Source: a virus
Strand: one strand, 5' to 3'
DNA: 20,042 nucleotides
IMG/VR virus record: IMGVR_UViG_3300036819_000187
Span: 1 to 20,042 of that record
Shown: piece after piece, positions 6,364 through 12,311 of the stretch
How the letters are laid out: each line of letters opens with the position of its first letter
How positions within the stretch are numbered: the first letter of the stretch is position 1
The notes under the pieces: model-generated
What the model was told of the DNA's origin: nothing
The model's database searches: none
What the model saw: the letters and a program-made list of their open reading frames with translations, nothing else
Made by a program: the position numbers and the translations under genes

Positions 6364-7685
6364 AGCGGCTGCTTCTCATCCTTTGTTCGTTAGGCTGCGC
6401 GGCGAACTTGTTCGCCCAAGGCGGCCCGCTTACAACTGGCGGCACGACTTCCTTTTCCAGCCTTCCGCAATCGCAATATATCCTGCGGGACATAAACGAT
6501 CTCGCGACCGACCAAATGATGGCGTCGCTCTCCGGTCAGACGGCAGGGACGGCAGCGCAAAATCTTTTCTCCACCCGGACCGATAGTGGGAGCGGAACTT
6601 ATGTCAGAAGCACGACTTGGTTCGGCCACGCCATCGATCTCACCTGCGAGAGCGTTTACAACGACGGCGGCACGCCTCTCCAAACGATCACGCTCGTCGC
6701 GCCCGACATCGGCATTGGCGCGAATCATTACTTTCCCGCCAACGGCTCGCACGTTCGTTTTGTCGCCGCTGACGGGACGATCACGACGCTGACGATCGGT
6801 AGCTCGTCACAGATCGGCTCGACCGACATCCAGGTGATTAAGTTCACGAGCGGCGCGCCGAGCACGATCACGCCCGCGACGATCGCGAGCCCCAATGCGG
6901 AGGGCAACCTGAGCGGCGCTCCCGTTTTGTTCATCGATCAAAATCAGGAGGCATTCACCGGCGATGTTTCCGGCTTTGCCTCTGGAAGCATTGTAGTCGC
7001 GCAGTCGACCAACTCGATCCGTTCAACATTTTGGAAAACGCCGGTGACGGGAGACTCGAGCCATCCGCTCTTTGCTGCCGTCGACGGCAAGGCGATTCTC
7101 CTCGCTGCCTTCCAAACAACTTCTTCCGGGCCTTCCCTGGCTGAGAACGCAGCCGCGATCAACGCGGCGATGACTTCTCTCGGCTCGACCTATCAATTGA
7201 CAGTCGCACCGGTGGCGTCGGCGGCTAACTCGTCCAGCGGAACGAGCAACTCAGTAATGGCTGGAAATGGAATTGGCGGACTCACTCCGGTCACGTTTGC
7301 CGGCGATCTTTCCTACAGCCCAAGCACACACACCGTTACCAACACGTCCTCGGGCGGGACAGTCGGGCAGGCGTTTTTCACCGCCGACGGAGGACTCAGC
7401 GGGCTCGTCACTAAGGGCCTCATCTCGAATGTCACTCGAGCTACCACTCTCGGAGTCTCGCCCAAGTTCACGGTAACTTTCGGCATCGCACAATTGGATG
7501 CGAATTACGACGTGCACGCGATGGCGGACACGACAACGCAAGGCACTGGAGAAAGCGTTTCTCCCGCGCTGATTTCAGGCTCGAAAACGACGACGGGCTT
7601 CCAGATCGAATTCGACAACCCCGATGCAGGCGGAAGCGTCGACCCCGGAGTTTGCAGCATCTCGGTGGAGAAACTCTCACAATGA
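6360..7685 (+). CDS. Secreted trypsin-like serine protease with fibre-type C-terminal domain (putative)
   Basis: 441 residues from ATG 6360. This start is chosen over an upstream in-frame one because it overlaps the preceding stop (ATGA) and begins a signal peptide, MKRLLLILCSLGCAANLFAQ. Residues ~85-285 carry a chymotrypsin-type triad in order: His123 in GIGANHYFPANGSHVRF, Asp156 in GSTDIQVIKF, and Ser233 in GDSSHPLFAAVDGKAILLAA. The segment AAAINAAMTSLGSTYQLTVA (264-283) closes the domain. The usual GDSG is GDSS here, which could alter the oxyanion hole. A Ser/Gly/Thr linker (~286-335) leads to residues ~340-441, resembling a tail-fibre tip or surface beta domain (FTVTFGIAQLDANYDVHAMA, TTTGFQIEFDN). 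A protease acting on host surface protein is inference, and so is whether it ends up on the virion. Confidence 0.6.
   Translation: MKRLLLILCSLGCAANLFAQGGPLTTGGTTSFSSLPQSQYILRDINDLATDQMMASLSGQTAGTAAQNLFSTRTDSGSGTYVRSTTWFGHAIDLTCESVYNDGGTPLQTITLVAPDIGIGANHYFPANGSHVRFVAADGTITTLTIGSSSQIGSTDIQVIKFTSGAPSTITPATIASPNAEGNLSGAPVLFIDQNQEAFTGDVSGFASGSIVVAQSTNSIRSTFWKTPVTGDSSHPLFAAVDGKAILLAAFQTTSSGPSLAENAAAINAAMTSLGSTYQLTVAPVASAANSSSGTSNSVMAGNGIGGLTPVTFAGDLSYSPSTHTVTNTSSGGTVGQAFFTADGGLSGLVTKGLISNVTRATTLGVSPKFTVTFGIAQLDANYDVHAMADTTTQGTGESVSPALISGSKTTTGFQIEFDNPDAGGSVDPGVCSISVEKLSQ
6379..6397 (-). repeat. Inverted copy of the capsid RBS 19-nt repeat
   Basis: TCCTTTGTTCGTTAGGCTG is the exact reverse complement of 4402-4420. 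It encodes part of the signal peptide of the protease-like gene (residues ~7-13). In a shared transcript the two segments could form a 19-bp duplex over the capsid SD. Confidence 0.85.
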
Positions 7686-7717
7686 AACGTTGCCTAACGA
7701 GTCTAACACTCGCCTGA
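7682..7717 (+). CDS. 11-codon ORF MKRCLTSLTLA, possible coupling leader or signal-peptide remnant
   Basis: ATG 7682 overlaps the previous stop (ATGA) and the ORF ends at TGA 7715-7717, four bases before the GTG of the next gene. Like the two signal-peptide genes before it, it begins MKR at an NTGA junction. It contains the GCCTAACGA word (7692-7700). It may pass terminating ribosomes to the SD-less gene downstream, or be the stump of a lost third secreted protein. Translation is unproven. Confidence 0.3.
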   Translation: MKRCLTSLTLA

Positions 7718-7721
7718 TACC

Positions 7722-8084
7722 GTGCTGCGCGACAACTTCGCCACCGATCTTTCCACCGTGTTTATGAACACGGCCGAAATGGCCACCACCCGCGAGTTCC
7801 GGATCAGCGACGGGATGGGAGGCTTCACCATCTTTGACGCGCCGGTGGTCTGGGATCAGGAAGGCTCGAAAGATATGCCGATGGTGAAGATACAGGGCGT
7901 CTTCATGGGCGACGTGCGTTGCCACATCGAAGCGAAATATCTGCCACGCATCCCGCTGGCGGGAGAAATCATCTATTCGCCGGCCAACCAGGTCTGGGAA
8001 TGCATCGATGTGACGGATGAGGAAGGCTGCTACGTTTTGGGATTGAGCGCGACCCGATCGCAAGCCGGAGTGCTCAGCACTTAA
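7722..8084 (+). CDS. Head-tail joining protein, lambda gpFII-like
   Basis: 120 residues from GTG 7722 (lambda FII is 117). The layout matches FII-type connectors: an N-terminal amphipathic segment (LRDNFATDLSTVFMNTAEMA), a variable loop, then a beta-barrel with VKIQGVFMGD, the strand-turn PLAGEIIYSPANQVWECIDV, and a closing GCYVLGLSA. FII caps the filled head and provides the platform for the tail. Position fits: it follows the capsid block and precedes the gpZ-like gene. There is no SD, and initiation may depend on the 11-codon ORF just upstream. ATG 7764 (Met15) is a possible alternative start but would remove the conserved N-terminal helix. Confidence 0.6.
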   Translation: MLRDNFATDLSTVFMNTAEMATTREFRISDGMGGFTIFDAPVVWDQEGSKDMPMVKIQGVFMGDVRCHIEAKYLPRIPLAGEIIYSPANQVWECIDVTDEEGCYVLGLSATRSQAGVLST

Positions 8085-8091
8085 ACCAATC

Positions 8092-8652
8092 ATGGTCGCC
8101 ATCACGATTGATCCAAGAGAACTTGCCAAGCTGGAGCGCGCCATCGGCCACATCAAGGGCGCGGTGCCAAAGGCGATCTCCGCCGCGATCAATCGCACGC
8201 TCGACCGCGGCCGCACCACTCTGCGGCGCGAGATTCGGAAACAGTATTTGATCAAGCAAAAAGACATCCCGGTTAAAGTGCGCCGGGCGAGCGTCTCGCA
8301 TCTCGGCGGTGAAGTCCGCACCGATTCCGGCATGCTGGAATTGGCCAAGTTCAAGATCACGCCCAAAGGGGTGCAAAAGCGCGCCCACAAAAAACCGATC
8401 CGGGCGCAAGTGAAGAAAACGAGCGGCGGCAAACTCATCAAGCACGGCTTCGTCGCGCAAATGCCGAGTGGTTTCGTCGGCCCATTCCTGCGCAAAGGCG
8501 GCACGCGTCTCCCACTCAAAAAACTGCTCACGATCGGCGCGCCCATCATGGCAACTCAACCCGGCGTCGGGCCGGCCGTGAATAAAGCGATGGGCGAAGC
8601 ATTCGCCCGGAACGTCGATTCGCAGATCGATCGATTCCTGAAAGCCGCATGA
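8092..8652 (+). CDS. Minor tail/tail completion protein, lambda gpZ-like
   Basis: 186 residues; lambda gpZ is 192. The protein is strongly basic with the gpZ arrangement: N-terminal helix (LAKLERAIGHIKGAVPKAIS), then AAINRTLDRGRTTLRREIRK with YLIKQKDI, and a late GFVAQMPSGFVGPFLRKG segment, ending in a helix that reaches RFLKAA. In lambda gpZ sits near the head-proximal end of the tail and is needed for DNA to be positioned for injection. It is a siphovirus-type protein but here precedes a contractile sheath gene. Seven bases separate it from the FII-like stop, and its own stop overlaps the next start as ATGA. Confident at family level. Confidence 0.8.
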   Translation: MVAITIDPRELAKLERAIGHIKGAVPKAISAAINRTLDRGRTTLRREIRKQYLIKQKDIPVKVRRASVSHLGGEVRTDSGMLELAKFKITPKGVQKRAHKKPIRAQVKKTSGGKLIKHGFVAQMPSGFVGPFLRKGGTRLPLKKLLTIGAPIMATQPGVGPAVNKAMGEAFARNVDSQIDRFLKAA

Positions 8653-9314
8653 CCACGCCGACGCCCATCTCACCCGCCAATGTGACTGTGCGCTGCCGCA
8701 CGGCTTTCGATTTGGAGCTCACGCTCGTCAAATTCCTGACCAATCTTTTCGGCGGGACGCGGCTCGATAACCCGACCGTCAGTCTGGCGCAGCCTGCGAC
8801 CGTCCCTTACGACTACACGGAGCGGGCGGAAGCGCTCGATTACAAAGTGCCGCCCAAGGTGGTGCGAGGCCGCATCCCACGCACCCTCACGGGCGAAGTT
8901 GCGCTCGATAAAATCTCCGATGTCCCGGTCATCATCGTGCAATCGACTGGGGGCAAGATTAACAACGCGCCGGCCGAGATGGCCTTCGACCGCACCACAA
9001 CCAGAATCCTCTTTGTCGGTTACGACGAGAATCCCGACAGTCAGGGTTATCAGGACATTTTGAACCTGATCGAAACGGCCAAGGCAGCCTTGACGAGTTT
9101 CGGCCAGGGCGGCCTCGATAATGCCTACCCGATTCTCTTCCCGATCGAATGGAAGATCGATTCCGAAGCGTGGCCGCATTTCATTGGCGAGATCAGTTGC
9201 GACTGGCAACTGCCGTCCACGCGGCCGATGCCGGATATGTGGGATGCCCAGGCCTACTCGATTCCGATTCCGGGCGAATGGCTTGAAACGCGACAGGAGG
9301 CGATGGCATCATGA
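8649..9314 (+). CDS. Probable tail terminator/neck protein
   Basis: 221 residues located between the gpZ-like and sheath genes, where the tail terminator (which caps tube and sheath polymerisation) normally lies. I see an N-terminal helix (TAFDLELTLVKFLTNLFGG), a central ILFVGYDENPDSQGYQDILN stretch followed by helix LIETAKAALTSFGQGG, then a strand AYPILFPIEWKIDSE, WPHFIGEISCDWQLP. An alpha/beta protein with a terminator-like mix of strands and one long helix fits gpU/gp15-type terminators, but I recognise no diagnostic signature. Start and stop overlap the neighbours as ATGA at both ends, indicating tight coupling within the connector-tail unit. Confidence 0.45.
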   Translation: MTTPTPISPANVTVRCRTAFDLELTLVKFLTNLFGGTRLDNPTVSLAQPATVPYDYTERAEALDYKVPPKVVRGRIPRTLTGEVALDKISDVPVIIVQSTGGKINNAPAEMAFDRTTTRILFVGYDENPDSQGYQDILNLIETAKAALTSFGQGGLDNAYPILFPIEWKIDSEAWPHFIGEISCDWQLPSTRPMPDMWDAQAYSIPIPGEWLETRQEAMAS

Positions 9315-9652
9315 GCGAGACGATGACTCCGATTCGAGGCCAGGTGATTTACTGCGGCCCGACCATGCCGTCGGTCGGCTTGCAATACGGAACCATCTTT
9401 CGCAACGGCATTCACCCGCATCTTTACAAGGCAATCGAGGAATGCCCGGCGCTCGGCGGCCTCTTCGTGCCGGTGAAAGAATACGCGGCCGTGCGGCGGC
9501 AACTCAATTTCGACATTGCGCGCAACATGCGCGGCACATCCGGCAAACACGTTACTTTTTATCGGGAAGCTCAGACTTGGCTTGCAACGCGGGCCAGACA
9601 GAGTAAAGCACCAGCAGCAGCATCAAAAGGAGTCAAAACTCATGGCATCTAA
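9311..9652 (+). CDS. Conserved phage protein of unknown function preceding the sheath
   Basis: 113 residues. The sequence begins with a strand-rich part (IRGQVIYCGPTMPSVGLQYG, TIFRNG), continues with helical IEECPALGGLFVPVKEYAAV and RRQLNFDIARNMRG, and ends in a basic Ala/Ser-rich tail. Small proteins of this kind often lie directly before contractile sheath genes in myophages, and I infer a tail assembly or structural role. It starts within an ATGA overlap. Its last 11 bases overlap the sheath start, and the sheath SD lies inside its 3' end. No family is recognised. Confidence 0.55.
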   Translation: MSETMTPIRGQVIYCGPTMPSVGLQYGTIFRNGIHPHLYKAIEECPALGGLFVPVKEYAAVRRQLNFDIARNMRGTSGKHVTFYREAQTWLATRARQSKAPAAASKGVKTHGI

Positions 9653-11135
9653 CCTTGGACCATTTCCACACGGAGTATCTTGGACCGATTTACCAACCAG
9701 CGTTATTTCGCCGGTCAACGCAGTGCCGGGCGTCAATGTCGTCTTCGGCGCGGCGCCTCTGCATCTCGTTCTCGACGGCAACACCCGGGTCAACACACCC
9801 GTGCTCTGCAATAGCTACGACGAAGCAGTGACACAGCTTGGCTTCTCGAGCGATTGGGACACGTTCGATCTCTGCGAGCACATGGACGCAGCCTTCGTCG
9901 AGTTCGGCGTTTACCCGGTCATTTATGTGCCGGTGAACGACCCGACCGAAGGCGATACGACCTATTCCGGCACGCAATTCACACTCGTTAACGGCCAGAT
10001 CGATACCGAGGAGGGATTGATCGCGTGGCTCATCGTGGTCAAGAGCGCGGACGCGAGCGTGACTTATGTTCTGGGAACCGATTATCTGCTCAGCCTTTCG
10101 GATGCCAATACCTGGATCATCACGCGCGTGGCGACGGGAGCGATTCTCGACGATCATTCCATCATCACGGTCAGCGGCAAACTCCCAAACGCGAGCCCGA
10201 TCGATGGCACCGACGTGATCGGCGGCATTGTCACCGAAACCGGAGCCCGGCTCGGCCTCGAAGTGATCGAAAACGTTTTCCCGACGACCGCACTCGTCCC
10301 GGGAGTGATCATCTGCCCGAAATGGTCGAAAGACCCGGATGTGGCGGCCGCAATGGAAGCGAAATCGGAATCGATCAACGGCTGCTTTTCCTGCACCTGC
10401 TTGATTGACGTCGATACTTCTGTCGTGACCAAGGCAGCCGACGTTCTGGAGTGGAAGAACTCGAATAACATCGTCTTCCCGCGGCAGGAACTGCTTTTCG
10501 GCAAGCCGGCCCTGGTCGGGACAAGCGGGACGAAGATTTTCAACTTCGCCTCGCAGCAAGGCCCGCTCCTGCAATACACCGACGTGAATAACGGTCAGGG
10601 CCTGCCTTACTGCTCGCCGTCAAACAAAAATCTGCGCATGAATGCGCTCGTTCTCGAAGATGGAACGGAGATTTCAATGCACCTGCTCGATGCCAACATG
10701 CTCAATGGCCAGGGTGTGATCACGGCGCTGAACTGGATCGGCGGCTGGCGTTCCTGGGGCAACCGGACGGCGGCTTACCCGGCCGACACGGATGTCAAGG
10801 ACATGTTCATCAACGTGCGCCGGATGTTCGATTACATCGGCAACACGGTTGTGCTCACGATCTGGCAAAAGGTGGACGAACCGGGCAACCGCCGCCTCAT
10901 CGATGCGGTCGTCAACTCGCTTCAGCTTTGGCTCGATGGGCTCTCCAATCAGGGAGCACTTCTGGGCGCGCGGATCGAGTTCGATCAATCCGAAAACCCG
11001 ACGACCGAGTTGCTCAACGGCCACTACGTCTTTCACATTTATCTCGCGGTCCCGACGCCGGCCGAATGGCTCGACTTCCGCATCGAGTATTGGGTCCCGT
11101 ATGTGGACAATCTTTTCACTGACGCCGCGGCCTAA
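9642..11135 (+). CDS. Contractile tail sheath protein (P2 gpFI type)
   Basis: 497 residues from ATG 9642, chosen over an upstream in-frame ATG (9516) because AAGGAG (9627-9632) sits nine bases before it and the N-terminus then begins MASNLGPFPHGVSWTDLPTS. The protein polymerises around the tube and contracts to drive it through the host envelope. The C-terminal half carries sheath hallmarks: GWRSWGNRTAAYPADTDVKD, FINVRRMFDYIGNTVVLTIW, and a terminal YLAVPTPAEWLDFRIEYWVP. It is longer than P2 gpFI (396 aa); the extra length is around residues ~95-200, likely a surface-exposed insertion domain. It is followed by the tube gene after 20 bases. Gene order sheath-tube-chaperone-tape measure confirms the call. 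Confidence 0.92.
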   Translation: MASNLGPFPHGVSWTDLPTSVISPVNAVPGVNVVFGAAPLHLVLDGNTRVNTPVLCNSYDEAVTQLGFSSDWDTFDLCEHMDAAFVEFGVYPVIYVPVNDPTEGDTTYSGTQFTLVNGQIDTEEGLIAWLIVVKSADASVTYVLGTDYLLSLSDANTWIITRVATGAILDDHSIITVSGKLPNASPIDGTDVIGGIVTETGARLGLEVIENVFPTTALVPGVIICPKWSKDPDVAAAMEAKSESINGCFSCTCLIDVDTSVVTKAADVLEWKNSNNIVFPRQELLFGKPALVGTSGTKIFNFASQQGPLLQYTDVNNGQGLPYCSPSNKNLRMNALVLEDGTEISMHLLDANMLNGQGVITALNWIGGWRSWGNRTAAYPADTDVKDMFINVRRMFDYIGNTVVLTIWQKVDEPGNRRLIDAVVNSLQLWLDGLSNQGALLGARIEFDQSENPTTELLNGHYVFHIYLAVPTPAEWLDFRIEYWVPYVDNLFTDAAA

Positions 11136-11155
11136 CCAAAAGGAGATTTCACGCC

Positions 11156-11683
11156 ATGCAAATTCCAAGCACCCTATCGAACTACAATGTGTTCAAGGAC
11201 GGAAGTCAGCTTATCGGGCTGGCCGATGTCACCTTGCCGCATCTGCAAAACCTGACCGATCAGCTCAAGGGCGCCGGGATCTTCGGCGAGATCGAGATGC
11301 CGGTGCAGGCGCATTTCCAGTCCATGACCGTCATGTTCAAATGGCTCAGCATTACGGACGACATCTTTTTCGCCACGATCCAGAACGGCGCGCAGCTCGA
11401 TTGCTGGGCCTCCGTCCAGGGGCACGACAGCGGGACGAACCAAATCGTGCACGACGGCTGGCGCGTCGTCATCAACACGGCGCCCAAATCGACCAACTTC
11501 GGCAAGCTCGAAGTCGGCACGAAAGGCGACCTTGAGACTGAGTATGAGGTCATCTCGATGCGCATCTATCACAACGATGGGTTGCGCCTCGAGGTGGATA
11601 AGGAAAACGCTATCTGCCGCTCGTGGGATGGCTCGACCCTGGTGGACAGTGCGGCTCAGATTCGGCAACAAATTGGCTTGTAG
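11156..11683 (+). CDS. Major tail tube protein (P2 gpFII type)
   Basis: 175 residues; P2 gpFII is 172. It stacks as hexameric rings to form the inner tube. Characteristic segments: IPSTLSNYNVFKDGSQLIGL at the N-terminus, VTLPHLQNLTDQLKGAGIFG, EIEMPVQAHFQSMTVMFKW and DLETEYEVISMRIYHNDGLR, with VDKENAICR near the end; these correspond to the conserved tube signatures of P2-like phages. A strong SD (AAGGAG, about 10 bases upstream) lies just after the sheath stop, in keeping with near-stoichiometric expression of sheath and tube. Confidence 0.92.
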   Translation: MQIPSTLSNYNVFKDGSQLIGLADVTLPHLQNLTDQLKGAGIFGEIEMPVQAHFQSMTVMFKWLSITDDIFFATIQNGAQLDCWASVQGHDSGTNQIVHDGWRVVINTAPKSTNFGKLEVGTKGDLETEYEVISMRIYHNDGLRLEVDKENAICRSWDGSTLVDSAAQIRQQIGL

Positions 11684-11708
11684 CAGCGTATCCATTCCGT
11701 GCTAGACT
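11678..11708 (+). promoter_or_regulatory. Weak sigma70-like promoter candidate before the tail chaperone
   Basis: TTGTAG (11678-11683) and an extended -10, TGC-TAGACT (11700-11708), are 19 bases apart. This would start transcription near the ATG at 11718, which has no SD. The spacing is long and only 4 of 6 -10 bases match, so chance is a serious alternative. Confidence 0.2.
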
Positions 11709-11717
11709 CGACGCCTT

Positions 11718-12140
11718 ATGGATGACTCACTCTTGAAGAAACCGGGCGAGGAATCATCGCCTAACGAGGACGAGGCGCAATCTGAAGGCAAAGCGTATCG
11801 GAGTCTCGCGATTGAACAGGCACAGCCGCCCTTGCGACTGGTTTTCGATCCACCTGTCGAATTTGACGAGAAGAAATACTCGGAGTTGATCTTCGACTTC
11901 GATGCGCTGATCGGAAAAGATTTCCAGCGCGCGGAACGTGAGTTCAACAGGCTCTACAAAGCCGATAAGAACGAAACCGTCCTGCCGGAAATGAAACATC
12001 TTTACCACTGCATTCTGGCGGCCAACGTCGCCAACGTGCCAGTCGGGTTGATCATGAAACTGCCGCGGCGCTATTACATGCCGTTGCGGCTCGAAGTTTT
12101 AAAAGCCTGTGGCAGCTCGCCGGACGCGGAGAACGAATAA
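11718..12140 (+). CDS. Tail assembly chaperone, zero-frame product (gpE analogue)
   Basis: 140 residues between tube and tape measure, the invariant place of tail assembly chaperones that coat the tape measure during assembly and are absent from the virion. The acidic N-terminus is followed by the family pattern: LRLVFDPPVEFDEKKYSELI, then FDFDALIGKDFQRAEREFNR, HLYHCILAANVANVPVGLIM and a final PRRYYMPLRLEVLKACG. The 3' end contains TTTAAAA, a canonical -1 slippery heptamer, and the protein continues in the -1 frame (next entry). There is no SD. Function is assigned from the combination of position, motif pattern and frameshift. Confidence 0.8.
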   Translation: MDDSLLKKPGEESSPNEDEAQSEGKAYRSLAIEQAQPPLRLVFDPPVEFDEKKYSELIFDFDALIGKDFQRAEREFNRLYKADKNETVLPEMKHLYHCILAANVANVPVGLIMKLPRRYYMPLRLEVLKACGSSPDAENE

Positions 12141-12310
12141 CCGATCTTCTGCGCTCCGTCTCGATGCGTTTGGCGCGAGCGGTCGGGGGTGGCGTGGAAT
12201 ACTGGATGGAGCTGCCGATCTCGGAGTTATTGCTTTACATGCTTGAGCTGGCCCGACAACTGGAGCAGGAAAAAGAAGCGGCCGAACGCGGGCAAAAGAA
12301 ATTGAATTAA
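11718..12310 (+). CDS. Tail assembly chaperone, -1 frameshift product (gpE+E' analogue)
   Basis: Slipping back one base at T-TTA-AAA (12098-12104) joins the first 129 residues to 68 residues read in the -1 frame, ending at TAA 12308-12310 (197 aa in all). The extension starts SLWQLAGRGERITDLLRSVS and contains GVEYWMELPISELLLYMLEL, matching the W...LP..EL pattern of P2 E' and lambda T extensions, then ends in a charged helix. The -1 frame has no good start of its own (ATG 12164 would lose half), and it stays open across the zero-frame stop. P2 and lambda both make a short and a long chaperone this way at a fixed ratio. The tape measure starts one base after its stop. Confidence 0.82.
12098..12104 (+). 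other. Programmed -1 ribosomal frameshift site (TTTAAAA)
   Basis: The heptamer fits X-XXY-YYZ in the zero frame (T TTA AAA), with Leu128 and Lys129 codons slipping to TTT AAA. The only downstream stem I can find by eye is a modest CGGAG/CTCCG pairing (12127-12131 with 12154-12158); a stronger stimulator may need folding software. Confidence 0.8.
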
Positions 12311-12311
12311 A

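Noticed and set aside
4404-6395. Integron attC-like sites, since GCCTAAC and GTTAGGC match RYYYAAC and GTTRRRY
   Set aside because: No pair has the attC order and spacing (about 55-150 bases). The only close pair (19749-19775) has reversed order and an 11-base gap, and no integron integrase is present.
7677-8549. Minus-strand ORF of 290 codons across the FII-like and gpZ-like genes
   Set aside because: It spans two genuine genes on the other strand and their junction, with no recognisable motif; antisense shadow.
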